Below the pieces are notes generated by a model that saw only the letters and a program-made list of their open reading frames with translations, was not told where the DNA came from and ran no database searches. Shown here piece after piece: positions 49,273-58,973 of a DNA stretch of 64,000 bases. The position numbers were made by a program, and so were the translations under genes. How positions within the stretch are numbered: the stretch's first letter is position 1; every line of letters starts with the position of its first letter. This DNA comes from Drosophila persimilis (lineage: Eukaryota > Arthropoda > Insecta > Diptera > Drosophilidae): contig NW_020825322.1 in assembly GCF_003286085.1 (NCBI RefSeq), positions 1,054,001-1,118,000 on the forward strand. Reading direction: 5' to 3'.

Positions 49273-49694
49273 TGCCCCAAAAAGCAGCCAAAATGTGGGC
49301 AGCTTTTGCCCAAAACCAATGCCAAAGCGGCGTCTCCATTCCCCTCAACCCCTCTAGGCTCGTATTACAAATACAACTTTCAAATATGCCGCTGCCCCGC
49401 ACACACAAGGGGGGCGGGGGGCGGGGGCAGGGGCAGGGCATGTGTGCCCCACTCACATCTCAAATATCATTTGATTATCGCATTGAGTGTACTCGTGAAT
49501 GAGGCTAGCTCTGGGCTCCCATTCCCCCCTCGTGCCCCTCGTCCCCCTTCTCAGACATCATATCAATTTACAGCAACGCCCCATTTCCCGCCTCAATCTA
49601 GGGAGTCGCTCCAATGCCCCAAAGAGGCAAAGTGCGAAAACAAATCAAATCTAGAGAAAAAAAAACCGAATGGAAATTACGAGTATTTTTAAAT

Positions 49695-49870
49695 GCAGAG
49701 AGGCAGCAGAGGCAGTAGAGCCCCCCTAGAGGCCCCTAGAGCCCCTCAGAGAACCCCAGAGAGCACCCTAGAGCCCGCCAGAGCCCCTCAGTACCCCTCA
49801 GAGCCCCTTAGTGGTCACTCAGCGCCCCTCAGAGCACCCCCAGAGGCCTCCCAAAGGCCCCCCAGAGCCA
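49695..49870. repeat. Degenerate AGAGCCCCTC array
   Basis: Around fifteen imperfect 10-12-bp units (AGAGCCCCTC, AGAGCACCCC, AGTACCCCTC). G/C-rich with strand asymmetry; no coding sense. Confidence 0.65.
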
Positions 49871-50963
49871 TAGACAGATGTCGGACAAAGCAACGGGTGC
49901 TCCGGACACGAGCACGAGTATCTTCTTCAAAGGTTGAATGAACCGATTCGATCCCATCTCCGATTAGCGTAGCCCCGTCTCCCGCCTTCGGGGAAAAGGT
50001 GTCGAGCAAATAATCGCCAAAATATGGAGAGCAAAACAATGGAGATCTCCACTCTGGCAGGAGATCGAAACCATTTGAAACGGCTCTAGATTATAACCAG
50101 AGAAAAAAGCGGTAAAACTTGAATGGAGGCGAATCTCTAGGGATAGCATGGAATGCATTTGTGCAGAATGAATAGAATAGAACTTCCCTTCTTTATAGAG
50201 AAGTTCTACCGCGGAGAAGTGCCCAATAGATGTGCTCCAAGTGGCAGAACTCGAGATATCTTCCATACTATCCATGAGAATAATAAACTATTCGAGCACT
50301 AGCTAGTAGCTACTAGGGGCCTTCAGCTCTGCTGTTTACATTTCTCTAAAAATATGTTAATTAAATTAATGTTTTAAGGTTTATTACGCTCAGGAAATGT
50401 CTTTAAAGAGTTCTTTTGTACAAAGATCTGAAAGGTTTAGCCGTATTATAATTAATTGACTTTCAAGCGTCTTTAAATGGTATATTTAATGTTTATATAT
50501 TGAATATACATACACGTTTCCAGCTAATTAAATATATTTTATATAAATCCAACTGAATTCCGTTCTTGGGTTGAAAAGCCGTATATTTCATTGAAATAGG
50601 GCAGATTTGTTCATACATTTTGCTCTGCGAATGGAACCCAAGGCTCCTTCAGTAATTGGCAGCATCCCATGCCATCCCATTCCATCCTTCCTTATGGATA
50701 GACCTCCCCCTTAGACACACAGACCAAATTTCATTATATTTTTAATCGAAATTTTTCTATACATTTTAATCAAATTTTGCACGGAATAAATTTCGATTGG
50801 TTCTAAAATATGTTACAAATAAGTTTCAATGTTTGCTGTCAAAATTTGTTGCCTCAACTCCAGAACTGGAAATTGAAAACCAAAAGTTTTTTATGGCCGA
50901 AATTTCTGCATACTGGTAGACCCTGAGAATGAGATCATTTTTAGACCTCTATTTGTATCTCTC

Positions 50964-50994
<31 letters not shown>

Positions 50995-51040
50995 CGCTGT
51001 TGCTCTCGCTGTCGCTGTTGCTGTCTCTCTCTCTCACAGC

Positions 51041-51071
<31 letters not shown>

Positions 51072-51313
51072 TTCTGTGTTTGTGTATCTGTTTTTCGCTA
51101 TGGGACTTCGTGTTTGGGTGCTTTTTTGTATACAATTTGGCTGGGCAAATGTTTTTGGCATCGTCAAAATTGTTGAAATATCCCCTGGCACTGGAACAAC
51201 GTCAACATTGAACAAAACAATCGTTGACCGAAATGCAGTTCACGCAGAAATAAAACAATGAACGATTTCGGGGCGGGGGAGGGGGTGTCGAAGAGCTGGT
51301 CTCCGTGCACCTC

Positions 51314-51685
51314 CTAACAGCCTCGAGAGTTCCCGTTGTGGTCCACCGACGGCAGATCACGGAATGGACGGACCACGCTATAGAGCCCGTGATGCTCCCG
51401 GACATAGCCACGCATCACGGCCATGTCGAGCTTCTCCGCCACACCGTTCCAGAAGCGCCAGTCTTCGGGCTTTGGCTGCGGATTCAGATCGACATCGTAC
51501 AGATATGTACATCGTGCAAACATTGGATGAAGAATGGAAGGACATACCTTATTCCTGCGGTTCACCTCCTCAAAGATATCCTCGAGGGTGGCTGGTTCCT
51601 GGAAAGAGGCCACCACGGGGATAACCTGAGCGGAGAATCGAGAGAACCGGGACACGGTCATGTCCGGGTGGTATTCCAGTTTCAT
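51314..51685 (-). CDS. Small winged-helix-like protein of unknown function
   Basis: Exons 51548-51685 and 51314-51475 (intron 51476-51547, GTATGT/CCGCAG, phase 0) encode 99 residues. Reading through the intron would also stay open but inserts a Cys/Tyr-rich stretch; the splice sites are good. The protein starts MKLEYHPDMTVSRFSRFSAQ, has VVASFQEPATLEDIFEEVNR and then DWRFWNGVAEKLDMAVMRGY followed by REHHGLYSVV. The helix, helix, basic turn and beta-wing order resembles the winged-helix region of the nucleosidase protein encoded downstream (LIEQAYPNPVSPEDLA and RGLIKSMEYNAYTRI), though sequence identity is low. I do not recognise the family. It could instead be a 5' exon set of a larger transcript; the in-frame stop argues against that. 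Confidence 0.7.
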   Translation of the reverse strand: MKLEYHPDMTVSRFSRFSAQVIPVVASFQEPATLEDIFEEVNRRNKVCPSILHPMFARCTYLYDVDLNPQPKPEDWRFWNGVAEKLDMAVMRGYVREHHGLYSVVRPFRDLPSVDHNGNSRGC

Positions 51686-53760
51686 CTTGTTACGGTCTTT
51701 TGAGATTCACTACGCTTACAGTACGTTTGTTACGCTTTACTGTTTTCCTTTTTTTTTTAGTCTTAATAGATTGAAAAGGGATTGTGAACTCCACAAGGAA
51801 AGCCGAGCGATTGACTGACAAATCAAAGGTTTCTTTGGCAATGGATTTGTTTCGGTCGAGGGAACAGCACGTTCTATAGAGATTTGACGGAGCAGCAAAT
51901 GACAAGTAGCCTTAGGCATTTCACTTATGGGCGACTTGTAGTACATCGAATCAATATGCCTTGACGCCCGTTTTCCAGGGTAGTAGTCCGGAGGGTAAAC
52001 GGAAATGGACTTGGATTATTTGAGAGCGCACATAGAGAACCCAAAACAGAATAGTTATCAACGAAATTCAAGTAATAAAACTGCACAGGGAGAGGGGGAG
52101 AGACGCAGAGTGGCCGAGAACGAGACAGTCATAAAGGGTAATCGTTTTTGGCTCAGCTTAATGGAGGTCAATATCGTTATACAGCCTTGTCCCCGTCCCC
52201 GTCTCTGTCTCGAAATATAAATTCAAATGCACCGAACAATTGTCTACGATAGAGCCCCGAGCCCCGTACGTTCGAAGCCGTAATCCGATCTTTCAGATGA
52301 ATAGAGGCCACCCTTGGAAAGGAGAAAATGTGGCATAAATCCGCATAAAAATTTCCGTTTCGGGAACGTTTGCTCTCCGTTCGCTTATGGTACATTTTTC
52401 ACAGCCAATCAGCCTGTATCTTATTTTAGGTACTACCATTTTGAGCACTCGAATGATTCACATCTCGGAGCTTAAGGCGAAAAATATTCCAAGAACTTTT
52501 CGAACACAAAAAGCTACCCGAAAAGGGTATTGACTATTTCTCTTTAGTCATCAGTTTCGCGGGCCCTGAAGTGGAGTGTTTATAAATAGATGTGTACATG
52601 TTTTTGGTGAAAGTACAACAAAGACATTGTTGTGGGGGCGACGCTGGCCCTAGAGGCCCCCACCACTTGTACTACAATCCCCGCATGGGACACTCACCTG
52701 TTGAACGTTGAGGGTCCGCAAATGACGTGGTTTTTGTTGTTTTTTTTTTGGTTTTTTGTATTATATGTGCAACCGGTTTGTACTTTTTCGGCTATTTTTA
52801 TTGTTTATTTCTTAATGGGTTTTGTTCTTCTACACGGAGAGAAAAAAGAAGAGCTTTACAAACACGAAGTGTGCGAAAAATTTCATATCTTATCTTATCG
52901 GAAGAGGGGAGAGGAGAGCATAAAGAGCACGGAGTGCGGTGTGCGGTGTGGAGCAGGTGGAGGAATGTCTCATTATCATCAAATGATAAGAGGCACATCG
53001 ATATAGTGGTTTCGTTCTGTTTGTTGTTTGGTGATTTCGGAACGGGCCTGTGATGGGGTTGTAACTACAATAAATAGTCCCGTCCCCGCTGACTGTGCTC
53101 TAAAATTGCACGCTGACGTCAGGCTGCGCTCCAAAAAGGTAGGGAGGATGAGTCACCTCTCACACTCCCTCTCTCACTCTCCCACCCTCTTTCTCTCTGC
53201 CGATCTAGCGTTCTTCCACTGACGTCATAAGCTCAGCAGCGGATAGGACAACAAAGGGGAGGCAGAGAAGACAATAGGGTTGCACTTGAAACGGTATCCA
53301 CAAACCGAACCGGTTCACCTTCAGCTGATCACAGCCCCGCGCCATCCTACCACTGCTCTGGCTCTCCTCACTCCATTCAAAATCTCAAAAAATTGCTGCT
53401 GCGCCGTTTACTTGCACAACACAACAACACGAAAACAAAACAACAAATACCAACAGAATTTCCAACAAACTAAAAGATAACATTATCTAGACATAGGTAC
53501 AATGTGTATTGTGTGTGCTTATACATAGGTACACACGCGTTCCGTTTCAAAAACTCTCTGGTTGTATTAATAAATTACAGTGTCCGAAAATGCGCGCGCG
53601 TCACTTACACTTTTACACTGAACAGCACGCACAAAACAAAAAACACACAGTCGAGTTCTGCTCAGTACACTTACGCCAAAATGCCGGCAAAACAAATTGG
53701 AGAGAAATAAAGTGTGGACCCGTCGTCGGTGCGTGCGGTTCGAAAAAAAAAACAAAAGTA
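51686..53760. other. Intergenic region with a bZIP-site cluster
   Basis: Upstream flank of the 99-aa gene. No gene recognised; ORFs here are short and of biased composition. A run of T occurs at 52739-52750. Two TGACGTCA sites and one TGAGTCA site cluster at 53114-53227. Confidence 0.45.
53114..53227. promoter_or_regulatory. CRE/AP-1 site cluster
   Basis: TGACGTCA at 53114-53121, TGAGTCA at 53149-53155 and TGACGTCA at 53220-53227 lie within 114 bp, separated by CT-rich sequence. This density of bZIP targets is unlike the surrounding DNA and suggests an enhancer or promoter; which gene it would serve is unclear. Confidence 0.35.
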
Positions 53761-53770
53761 AACATCCAAC

Positions 53771-54041
53771 TCTACACGGGGAACTACGGATTTGCTACAG
53801 AATGGGAGGAAAAAGAGGGTGTGAAGAACGGGCAAAAACGCCCAGAAAAGCCAACTGATGGATTGTAGAATCCACCCCTTTTTTCCAATATACCTTGGAG
53901 GCAAAAGCCAATTTTGTCATCAAGGTATATTATCTTAACCCACGAGGTGAAATTAGTACGAACCGTGCAATTCGCGTTGAATTTATTGCCTGTTGTCCAT
54001 ACCCTTTTGTTATAGCCCATTCAAAATTACGACTCATTTTT
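53771..54041 (+). repeat. Dispersed repeat, inverted pair member 1
   Basis: Runs from CTACACGGGG to ATTACGACTCA. Its reverse complement is present at 60192-60477 with shared blocks AATCCACCCCTT, AATATACCTTG, CCTGTTG-CCATACCCTTTT and AAAATTACGACTCA in matching order. Confidence 0.65.
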
Positions 54042-54054
54042 TGGTCACAGGAGA

Positions 54055-54610
54055 GAGCACTTATCGATAAAATTATATATCGTTTGACCCTTAGAAATAT
54101 ACCAAAATACGTTACAAATTTCAAAATATACCGTGAAAATACTGACGAATTATGCTCAAATTCCTCATATTCCTCGTTTTTGTCATTCGGTTAAATAGTA
54201 ATAGTTAGCAAGGACCCTCAGATCTAAACTCATAATTTTATCCGATTGATGAATCACTTGCCAACAAAACTGGCTAACTTATGGTTTTCTTTTTATTTAA
54301 TTATTTATTGAAAAACGGTTTAAACAAAACCGGTCAACAACAATAGCCCCTAAATGTATTTCCTTACATGGTAACTACACGCTAACTACAAATTTGCTAC
54401 ATGTTAACAGTTTATTTTATATAAGCCTCATCAAGCGCCAGTGTGAAAAAGTTCCGTTATCCACTTCTTGAGACGGTTTAATTCCGGCAAAAAAAACATT
54501 AATTTTGATGGATCGGGAATTTTATGTTGATCACGAATTTGTATTCGATGTGGTAAATAGCAATTCTTCACGATTTCTACATTGGTGCATTGGACAAGAC
54601 GGTAAGTCCT
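54055..54610 (+). repeat. ATACCG-rich dispersed repeat, copy 2
   Basis: Collinear with 37010-37620: ATACCG words, then CCCTCAGATCTAAACTCATAAT, AAGCGCCAGTGTGAAAAAGT and the peptide-like frame YVDHEFVFDV...SRFLHWC. Copy 1 and copy 2 differ by many substitutions, so they are old duplicates. A further 60-bp ATACCG patch lies at 54742-54795. Confidence 0.6.
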
Positions 54611-54612
54611 AT

Positions 54613-54650
54613 CACTAACCATACAGTATCTATATACTGTATGGTTAGTG
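54613..54650. mobile_element. 38-bp palindromic miniature derivative of the CACTAACC element
   Basis: A near-perfect palindrome beginning CACTAACCATACAGTAT and ending in its reverse complement. The direct repeat GTCCTAT flanks it on both sides (54606-54612 and 54651-54657), a 7-bp target duplication. It has the two end sequences of the 830-bp element at 54860 and nothing between them. Confidence 0.75.
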
Positions 54651-54859
54651 GTCCTATGTTAGAAAATACTATGAAAAATATACAATTGGCAAGGTGTGTG
54701 AGCTACTAATGGTATCTAAGCTGGCAGTGTATTGAACCAACATACCGTCCGACCCACAGAAATATACCGTCTCATTTTTTAAATAAATATACCGCTGAAA
54801 AACGAACGTAGCCCACTTGAACCCCCTTTATTTAAACAGTATAATAACTTGAGTTAAAC

Positions 54860-55689
54860 CACTAACCATACAGTATATATGTAGATGTGCCAGTTCATAC
54901 AACGAAAGCGTCACACACTGGCTAGCGCGTTGCGTACCCAGCATGTTTTAGTGTATGGGTGCACATGCATTCTCACGTACTTTGCGTGTGTGTGTTTAGT
55001 ATTGCTGGCCGCTAGAACGGAAATTTGAGTTTGGTTCTTGTTTTGGGTCTACCGCCACAAAATAAATGAAGAATGGGCAGGGGGTGGGGGTATGGTACAC
55101 TAGGGCACGGGAAATAAAATAAAAGCTGTTATTTGTTTGATTTATACCACAAAATATAAAATATTACAATAATATAATTACACATTTATTTCCTCATTTT
55201 AAGCAGGTTGATTATAAATTATAAAAATTATGCAAACGGCGTCGGTTCTCGACTTTTTTGTTTATTATATCTAAAACAATGATGTATCTAAATATACAAT
55301 ATAAGAAAATATATATACATATGTATATACTTAAATAAATATGCATAAATATAAATGGAATTGGTTTTACATATATTTCAAATCAATTGTCAATCGCGCG
55401 CTTTCCGACGGGAATCTGCAAAGCAAAAATTTAGATGCCGGTCGCACCTTGAATACTCTCATGGACAATACCCATAAATTTTCTAATTCAATTATAAAAT
55501 ATCTTATGTACATAAATATTAAAGATTATTACATTCGTATATTGCATGAGGATTTTCAAAATTACTGTTGTCTTAATGTTGTCTTTACAATTGAAATTGT
55601 TTAAAATAAGGAAATAAATGTATAATTATATTATTGTAATGACGCTTTCGTTGTATGAACTGGCACATCTATATACTGTATGGTTAGTG
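54860..55689. mobile_element. Non-autonomous TIR transposon (CACTAACC ends, 7-bp duplication)
   Basis: An 830-bp AT-rich element with about 56-bp terminal inverted repeats (left starts CACTAACCATACAGTATATA, continuing GATGTGCCAGTTCATACAAC and GAAAGCGTCA). The 7-bp direct repeat GTTAAAC lies immediately outside each end (54853-54859, 55690-55696). No transposase is visible; the only sizeable frame inside (55341-55604, 87 codons) is AT-rich and unrecognised. A 7-bp duplication is closest to P-superfamily (Hoppel-like) behaviour, while CACTA ends recall CMC elements, which make 2-3-bp duplications; superfamily therefore open. Confidence 0.8.
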
Positions 55690-55981
55690 GTTAAACCGCG
55701 GAAAATAATACTAATAAAAATATTAATAATCCTATCCTTCATCTTTACTTAACTAGCTTTACATTACTAGCTAGCTAATTTCTCATCCCTAGACACATTA
55801 TTTTACACTATTGATGACTTTAAATGCTTCCTCTAACTTGATTGTGTCTAAAATAAGGTTTGATCAAATAAAATACAATTAATATTAAAATTATGTTTTC
55901 CAAGCTGATTTGAAACATTACTAATGACTTATTCTCAGATTGACATGTTTTAGGCCTATTAATGCATTTTAATAGTCGCAG

Positions 55982-56455
55982 AGTGGTGGAGGAGTGCAAG
56001 ATAAGTAAGTATCACGCCCTGCCCAGGCCATGGTCACATCAAGGTATCATTTTCCGAATACTCTACCTTCCAATCAGATGGCAAACGCATTCCCGCTGGC
56101 ACAAACATCGGCATCTCGCCCCTTTACCTGGGAGCTCTTCAGTGAGCCCAACAGCTTCAAGCCGGAGCGCTTCGATGTAGTCACAAGCGCCGAGAAGCTC
56201 AACCCCTATGCCTACATACCCTTCTCTGCGGGGCCGCGCAACTGCATTGGTCAAAAGTTTGCCATGCTCGAGATTAAGGCCATTGTGGCCAACGTTCTGC
56301 GTCACTACCACATCGACTTTGTCGGTGACACAACGGAGCCGCCCGTGCTCATTGCTGAACTGATATTGCGCACCAAGGACCCGCTACTGTTCAAGCTGCG
56401 TCTACTAACCACAAGCACATTCTCGCGTAAAAGCGGTTTCTGTATCTGGAAATAA
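55982..56455 (+). pseudogene. Cyp4-family P450 pseudogene (3' fragment, intron retained)
   Basis: The 3' part of a CYP4 gene: RRVVEECKI at the left, a 73-bp intron (56005-56077, GTAAGT/ATCAG) that joins in phase to NGKRIPAGTNIGISPLYLG, then a frame change, then ELFSEPNSFKPERF, YIPFSAGPRNCIG (haem loop with Cys) and KFAMLEIKAIVANVLRH to a stop. The frame break at about 56130 (CTGGGAGCTC) fits a small deletion in what should be YLGRREELFSEP. Everything upstream of the K-helix side is absent. Because the intron is kept, this is a DNA-level duplication, not a retrocopy. It starts about 290 bp right of the TIR element. Close to the Cyp4d group by sequence feel, member not determined. Confidence 0.8.
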
Positions 56456-56661
56456 TACTGAAACCCCTTAAAACGTACAGCTGTGCTCGGCTTTCTTCTT
56501 GGAAAAAGATCCTAAGTCAATGAAAGCCAGGAACATCTTATATTTTGCACCAAAAGAGGTATTTCCTCATTCTTCCTTCCGAAGTTAAAACTAAACAAAT
56601 AAAAATTCAGAAAGAGGCTCAGATGACTAGCAGAGAATTGGTACTGTATCGAATTACAGTA

Positions 56662-56997
56662 TTACAAATAAATGCGCATTGTATCGCGTATGCCCTGTTT
56701 CATGTTACACATTGGGCACTTGTGAGAGGAGCGTATGACGGTTTCGATGCATTGGCGACAAAAAACGTGTCCACATTTTGCCAACAATGGCTCCCGGTGG
56801 CGTACGATTTCCAGACAAACTGGGCACTTGTAGGCCCCTTCCGAATGCTCCTTTTTGTCGTTGCGCTTGCGCATCGGACTCGAAGGGTCATGGCTATTGG
56901 AGCTAGCAGAACTAATATTGGCTAATATTGGAAAAGCAGAACAATTAGTCTCTTGAATGAGGTTAAGATTTCGTAGACATACTGGGGGCTGTTTCAA
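56662..56997 (-). CDS. Small RING-finger protein, RNF4/degringolade-like
   Basis: Intronless gene of 111 residues. The C-terminal half is a complete C3HC4 RING: CPVCLEIV, CGHVFCRQCIETVIRSS, then HKCPMCN, ending RIYL. This RING closely resembles that of the SUMO-targeted ubiquitin ligase Dgrn (RNF4 ortholog), including the terminal R-IYL. The N-terminal half (MKQPPVCLRNLNLIQETNCS) is short and disordered, rich in Ser/Asn. I did not find a clear SUMO-interacting run. The lack of introns and the small size suggest a retroduplicate of dgrn; several such small RING paralogs exist in flies, often male-biased. Whether it keeps ligase activity is unknown, but all zinc ligands are present. Confidence 0.8.
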   Translation of the reverse strand: MKQPPVCLRNLNLIQETNCSAFPILANISSASSNSHDPSSPMRKRNDKKEHSEGAYKCPVCLEIVRHREPLLAKCGHVFCRQCIETVIRSSHKCPMCNMKQGIRDTMRIYL

Positions 56998-57534
56998 CTT
57001 CCTCCTGGGAATTATCTAATAACTGAAGACAAACGTGTCTAATTCTGAACAACCTCTTTGTGCATGCGTGGTAATGCCCTCACAATCCACAACTCAACCT
57101 GCTAATGGCACAGTTTTTAGTTTTCTCTTTCTATTAACAAACGGGATAAAATGGTTGAAGCAGGCGCGAAAGCGCACACACATGCATATGCAAACGCGCA
57201 GCTTTGGCATGCATACATATGCAAACACAAATATATGGCGAATGGCAGAGTAGGACAGAAAATCAGCAAAGGAAAACGCAAGAAAACAGCAATACGCACT
57301 TGTATTCTCCGCCGAGAGGATGCCATCCCGCTCGCACTCGCACTCACATGCCAGACAACAGCTGTATCCTCTTCGAAGCACAACACCTATTGTCTCCCTC
57401 TTACACATACCTACATTCTCGTGTGGCGCAAAATAGCCCATCAGAAACCACGAAAACGGCTGGCAAGAAGTAGTTGATCTGCGATTGAGTAGAAATTTGG
57501 CAGCAAGAGCGACTGCGCGTTGGAGAATTCAGAG

Positions 57535-58172
57535 ATGGAGTTTGTAAGTAGATCAAATCAATGCGAAACAGTTAATATAAATATGCGTGTCCATTTGTAT
57601 TTGGAACTTCTCGGCAGATTTCTGAGACTAAGGCTAAGATACGCCTCGCCACTCTCCTTAAATGGCACGAGCGCGTGGAGGAACAGAAGCAGAAGCCAAA
57701 AAAGCAAGAAAAGGGGTTTATTAGCCGCCAAATGGAATATTATGCCTGGAAGCATCGTGCTTACATTGAAAGCTTGTCGATTTCGCAGGAGAATCAAGAC
57801 CACGGTAAAATTACACGCTATATGAAGTCGCAGGATAATCAGTTACCGTGGGAAAGGAAGAAATCGAAGGACGATGCTATTAAACGCTGGGTGATTTCGC
57901 AGGAGAAATACGTCCCGCTGAGGTCGAATGAGATGCCCAGCTATGTGACACTCGACAAATCCCAAAGTGAAGATGAGGCACAGGAAAGTCATTCGGAAAC
58001 TTCGTCCTTTGGAGACTATATCAACATATCTTCGAAGAACTGTGTCCGCAAGCTGAGTGACCTCAAGTTGGGTGACTTCAAGTTTGGTGACCTCAAGTTG
58101 GGTGGCGAACAGCCCGAGGAAACTCCTAATAATCAGTACAAAGGCACATGCACTCACAGTATGTATGGCTAG
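57535..58172 (+). CDS. Orphan basic/charged protein, 187 aa
   Basis: Exon 1 (57535-57543) encodes only MEF; a 74-bp intron (GTAAGT...CTCGGCAG, phase 0) leads to exon 2 (57618-58172). The second exon starts ISETKAKIRLATLLKWHERV and is rich in Lys, Gln and Glu (EEQKQKPKKQEKGFISRQME), then SHSETSSFGDYINISSKNC. Near the C-terminus a five-residue unit is repeated (DLKLG, DFKFG, DLKLG), and the DNA shows the matching 15-bp GGTGACTTCAAGTTT-type tandem. No known domain recognised. AATAAA occurs at 58204. The small first exon with a consensus donor and a poly(A) signal make it a credible gene; likely lineage-restricted. Confidence 0.65.
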
Positions 58173-58973
58173 TGGATAAGCTAAAGAGACCTGTTCAATT
58201 TCAATAAAGTCTGTACCAATAAGCTAACATTAAAACTGTTTTGTTTCGCCGAATACATAATATAGCCAGTGTAGTAGAGATGGAAAAGCAATGTCATTGA
58301 CATTTTATTCAATCTCAATTCAAAAGATGTTTATAGTCTAGTGGAATACAATAATAATATAAATATACATTCTAGACTTAATCCTGTTTCCATTTATCTC
58401 AATCTTGGATTTAAAAAAAAACATCGGAAAAAACCACATTGGCGGCCATTTTGGATAAATAAAAATGGCTACTGTGGCAATAGCAATAGTTTCCACTATC
58501 GATGGTGGAAACCACCAATAGTATCGATAGTACTATCGGCATATTTTAAACTTCGGTTCAATTAACAACTTGACTAAAAATTCAACTTGACTAGAAAATA
58601 AATACAATAAGAACCATTTTTAATGGTTTGCGCCGCACCAACGCATAGAAACATGCATATGTAAATGTATATACATAACATATTTGATTAACTGAAAAAA
58701 TCTCTCTATTCCTTCTGAGCTCCTCCCCTGACTTAATATACTAAATGCATCAATGTGATTTATGAAATATGTACAATATCAATGTTCAAATTTCCCGCTC
58801 GATTCTATCGATGGTGAACCGAAACAATTGATGGTCGGCAAATTTTTCAACCATCGATACTTTCGATGGCACTATCGATTTTTTCCCACACCTAGCGATT
58901 GCAGTCAAAGTTTAGGCCGCGAGTTTTTTTGTAATATATATTCACTATTTGCGCATTGAAAAATAATAATAAT
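58173..58973. other. Intergenic region with TATCGATA-type motifs
   Basis: Contains the 3' end of the orphan gene, then an inverted arrangement CACTATCGATGGTGG...CCACC...TATCGATAG at about 58495-58525 and several ATCGAT words at 58804-58880 (CCATCGATAC, GGCACTATCGAT). TATCGATA is the DRE (DREF/BEAF) core of fly housekeeping promoters and would fit the coiled-coil gene that follows. Confidence 0.5.

Larger units (their letters stand above)
42730..51313. other. Gene-poor region rich in simple and tandem repeats
   Basis: No certain gene in 8.6 kb. Contents: two possible small minus-strand exons (43328-43365 and 42798-42850, see findings), a CCACATG heptamer run at 43797-43832, C-rich CCTTAACCCC repeats at 44466-44527, degenerate 80-110-bp repeats at 45740-46170, GGGGTCT tandem at 47253-47289, an 11-bp minisatellite (48593-49272), an AGAGCCCCTC-type array (49695-49870), and CTGTCG and GT runs at 50961-51068. 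A TGACGTCA site lies at 47324-47331. The long plus-strand ORF at 47681-48517 is low-complexity and not believed. Confidence 0.5.
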
